Assembly: GCA_028277665.1 (NCBI GenBank)
Contig: JANQFU010000005.1
Coordinates: forward strand, 1 to 49,489
Reading direction: 5' to 3'
Length of the DNA stretch: 49,489 nucleotides
DNA from: Alphaproteobacteria bacterium
Lineage (GTDB): Bacteria > Pseudomonadota > Alphaproteobacteria > Micavibrionales > Micavibrionaceae
Every line of letters starts with the position of its first letter. Position 1 is the stretch's first letter. Below are positions 49,266 to 49,489 of the stretch, piece after piece. Both the position numbers and the translations under genes were made by a program. The notes beneath the pieces were generated by a model, which worked only from the letters and a program-made list of their open reading frames with translations, did not search any database and had not been told where the DNA came from.

Positions 49266-49489
49266 ATCTTCTTTTTTGCGCAGGGTAATCGCTTGAAAAA
49301 ATTCGATTGCACTAACCTTTTGATATAATTTAATTTCGTCATCCTCCGACTTGTTCGGAGGATCCATTTATCCGCTCGCGCGGGCTTTGGAATGGATCCT
49401 CTGCATGCGCAGAGGATTGTCTGTTGAATGTATGATACACGATACTGGTCAGCAGCTTTTTGCTGATGCTTCCCCCGGGGCGGCCGCCC
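49266..49489. other. Intergenic end of window
   Basis: No gene recognised. It contains the family C repeat (listed separately); the last bases read GCGGCCGC. AT-rich TTGATATAATTTAATTTCG near 49319 could be promoter-like but lacks a clear -35. Confidence 0.4.
49338..49417. repeat. Double-hairpin repeat, family C
   Basis: Two stems in inverted layout: GTCATCCTCCGA-CTTG-TTCGGAGGATCC and GGATCCTCTGCATGCGCAGAGGAT, separated by a GC-rich spacer. Its design parallels family B but the sequence differs. Only one copy is in the window. Confidence 0.5.

Overview
The window reads as a chromosomal segment of an alphaproteobacterium of moderate GC content (Rhodospirillales- or Micavibrio-like by gene content; the species cannot be told from sequence alone). 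Support: the 180-kDa-type NAD-glutamate dehydrogenase of about 1600 aa, an RNase E with a long acidic insertion lying next to an AMIN/amidase gene, IalB- and SapC-family proteins, and the rsmE/ubiA neighbourhood. Nearly all coding capacity is ordinary housekeeping. No tRNA, rRNA, CRISPR array, prophage or complete insertion sequence was seen.

Layout. 0.2-5.1 kb: a small lipoprotein and an N-acetylmuramoyl-L-alanine amidase on the minus strand, divergent from rne. 5.1-6.7 kb: a scar-like patch with an IS630-type relic, a lone pseudaminic-acid-type methyltransferase and an RTX-repeat gene fragment. 6.7-15.1 kb: a minus-strand run of NAD-GDH, lipoprotein, VanX-like dipeptidase and ClpA. 15.5-18.0 kb: an FNR-type regulator and TrkH, separated by a 237-bp MITE. 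18.1-21.1 kb: recR and the mscS-lolA-flavin reductase operon on the minus strand. 21.5-30.0 kb (plus strand): an unrecognised 1323-aa protein with an HD-hydrolase-like signature and hydrophobic C-terminus, an aminotransferase, an IalB-like protein, an unknown membrane protein and an M23 peptidase. 30.0-32.6 kb (minus): a translationally coupled TerA-like / Ca2+:cation exchanger / TerD operon. 32.8-37.6 kb: cytochrome c, a divergent glutamate-cysteine-ligase-like protein, rsmE, ubiA and a Phd/VapC toxin-antitoxin pair. 37.7-49.3 kb: U32 protein, sapC, fmt, glmS, moxR, pncB and the anaerobic ribonucleotide reductase pair nrdD-nrdG.

How parts may work together. The FNR-type regulator has the E-x-x-S-R recognition helix but lacks the classical N-terminal cysteines; it carries four cysteines at its extreme C-terminus instead. 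A perfect FNR palindrome sits upstream of nrdD at the spacing of a class II activated promoter, so this regulator is a candidate oxygen or redox switch for anaerobic dNTP synthesis.

Non-coding structure is unusually rich. At least three families of short palindromic repeats are scattered between genes: a MITE with ~70-bp inverted ends and 5-bp target duplications, a REPIN-like double hairpin (one copy lies inside nrdDG, one in the mscS leader), and a pair of related palindromes upstream of the FNR-type gene.
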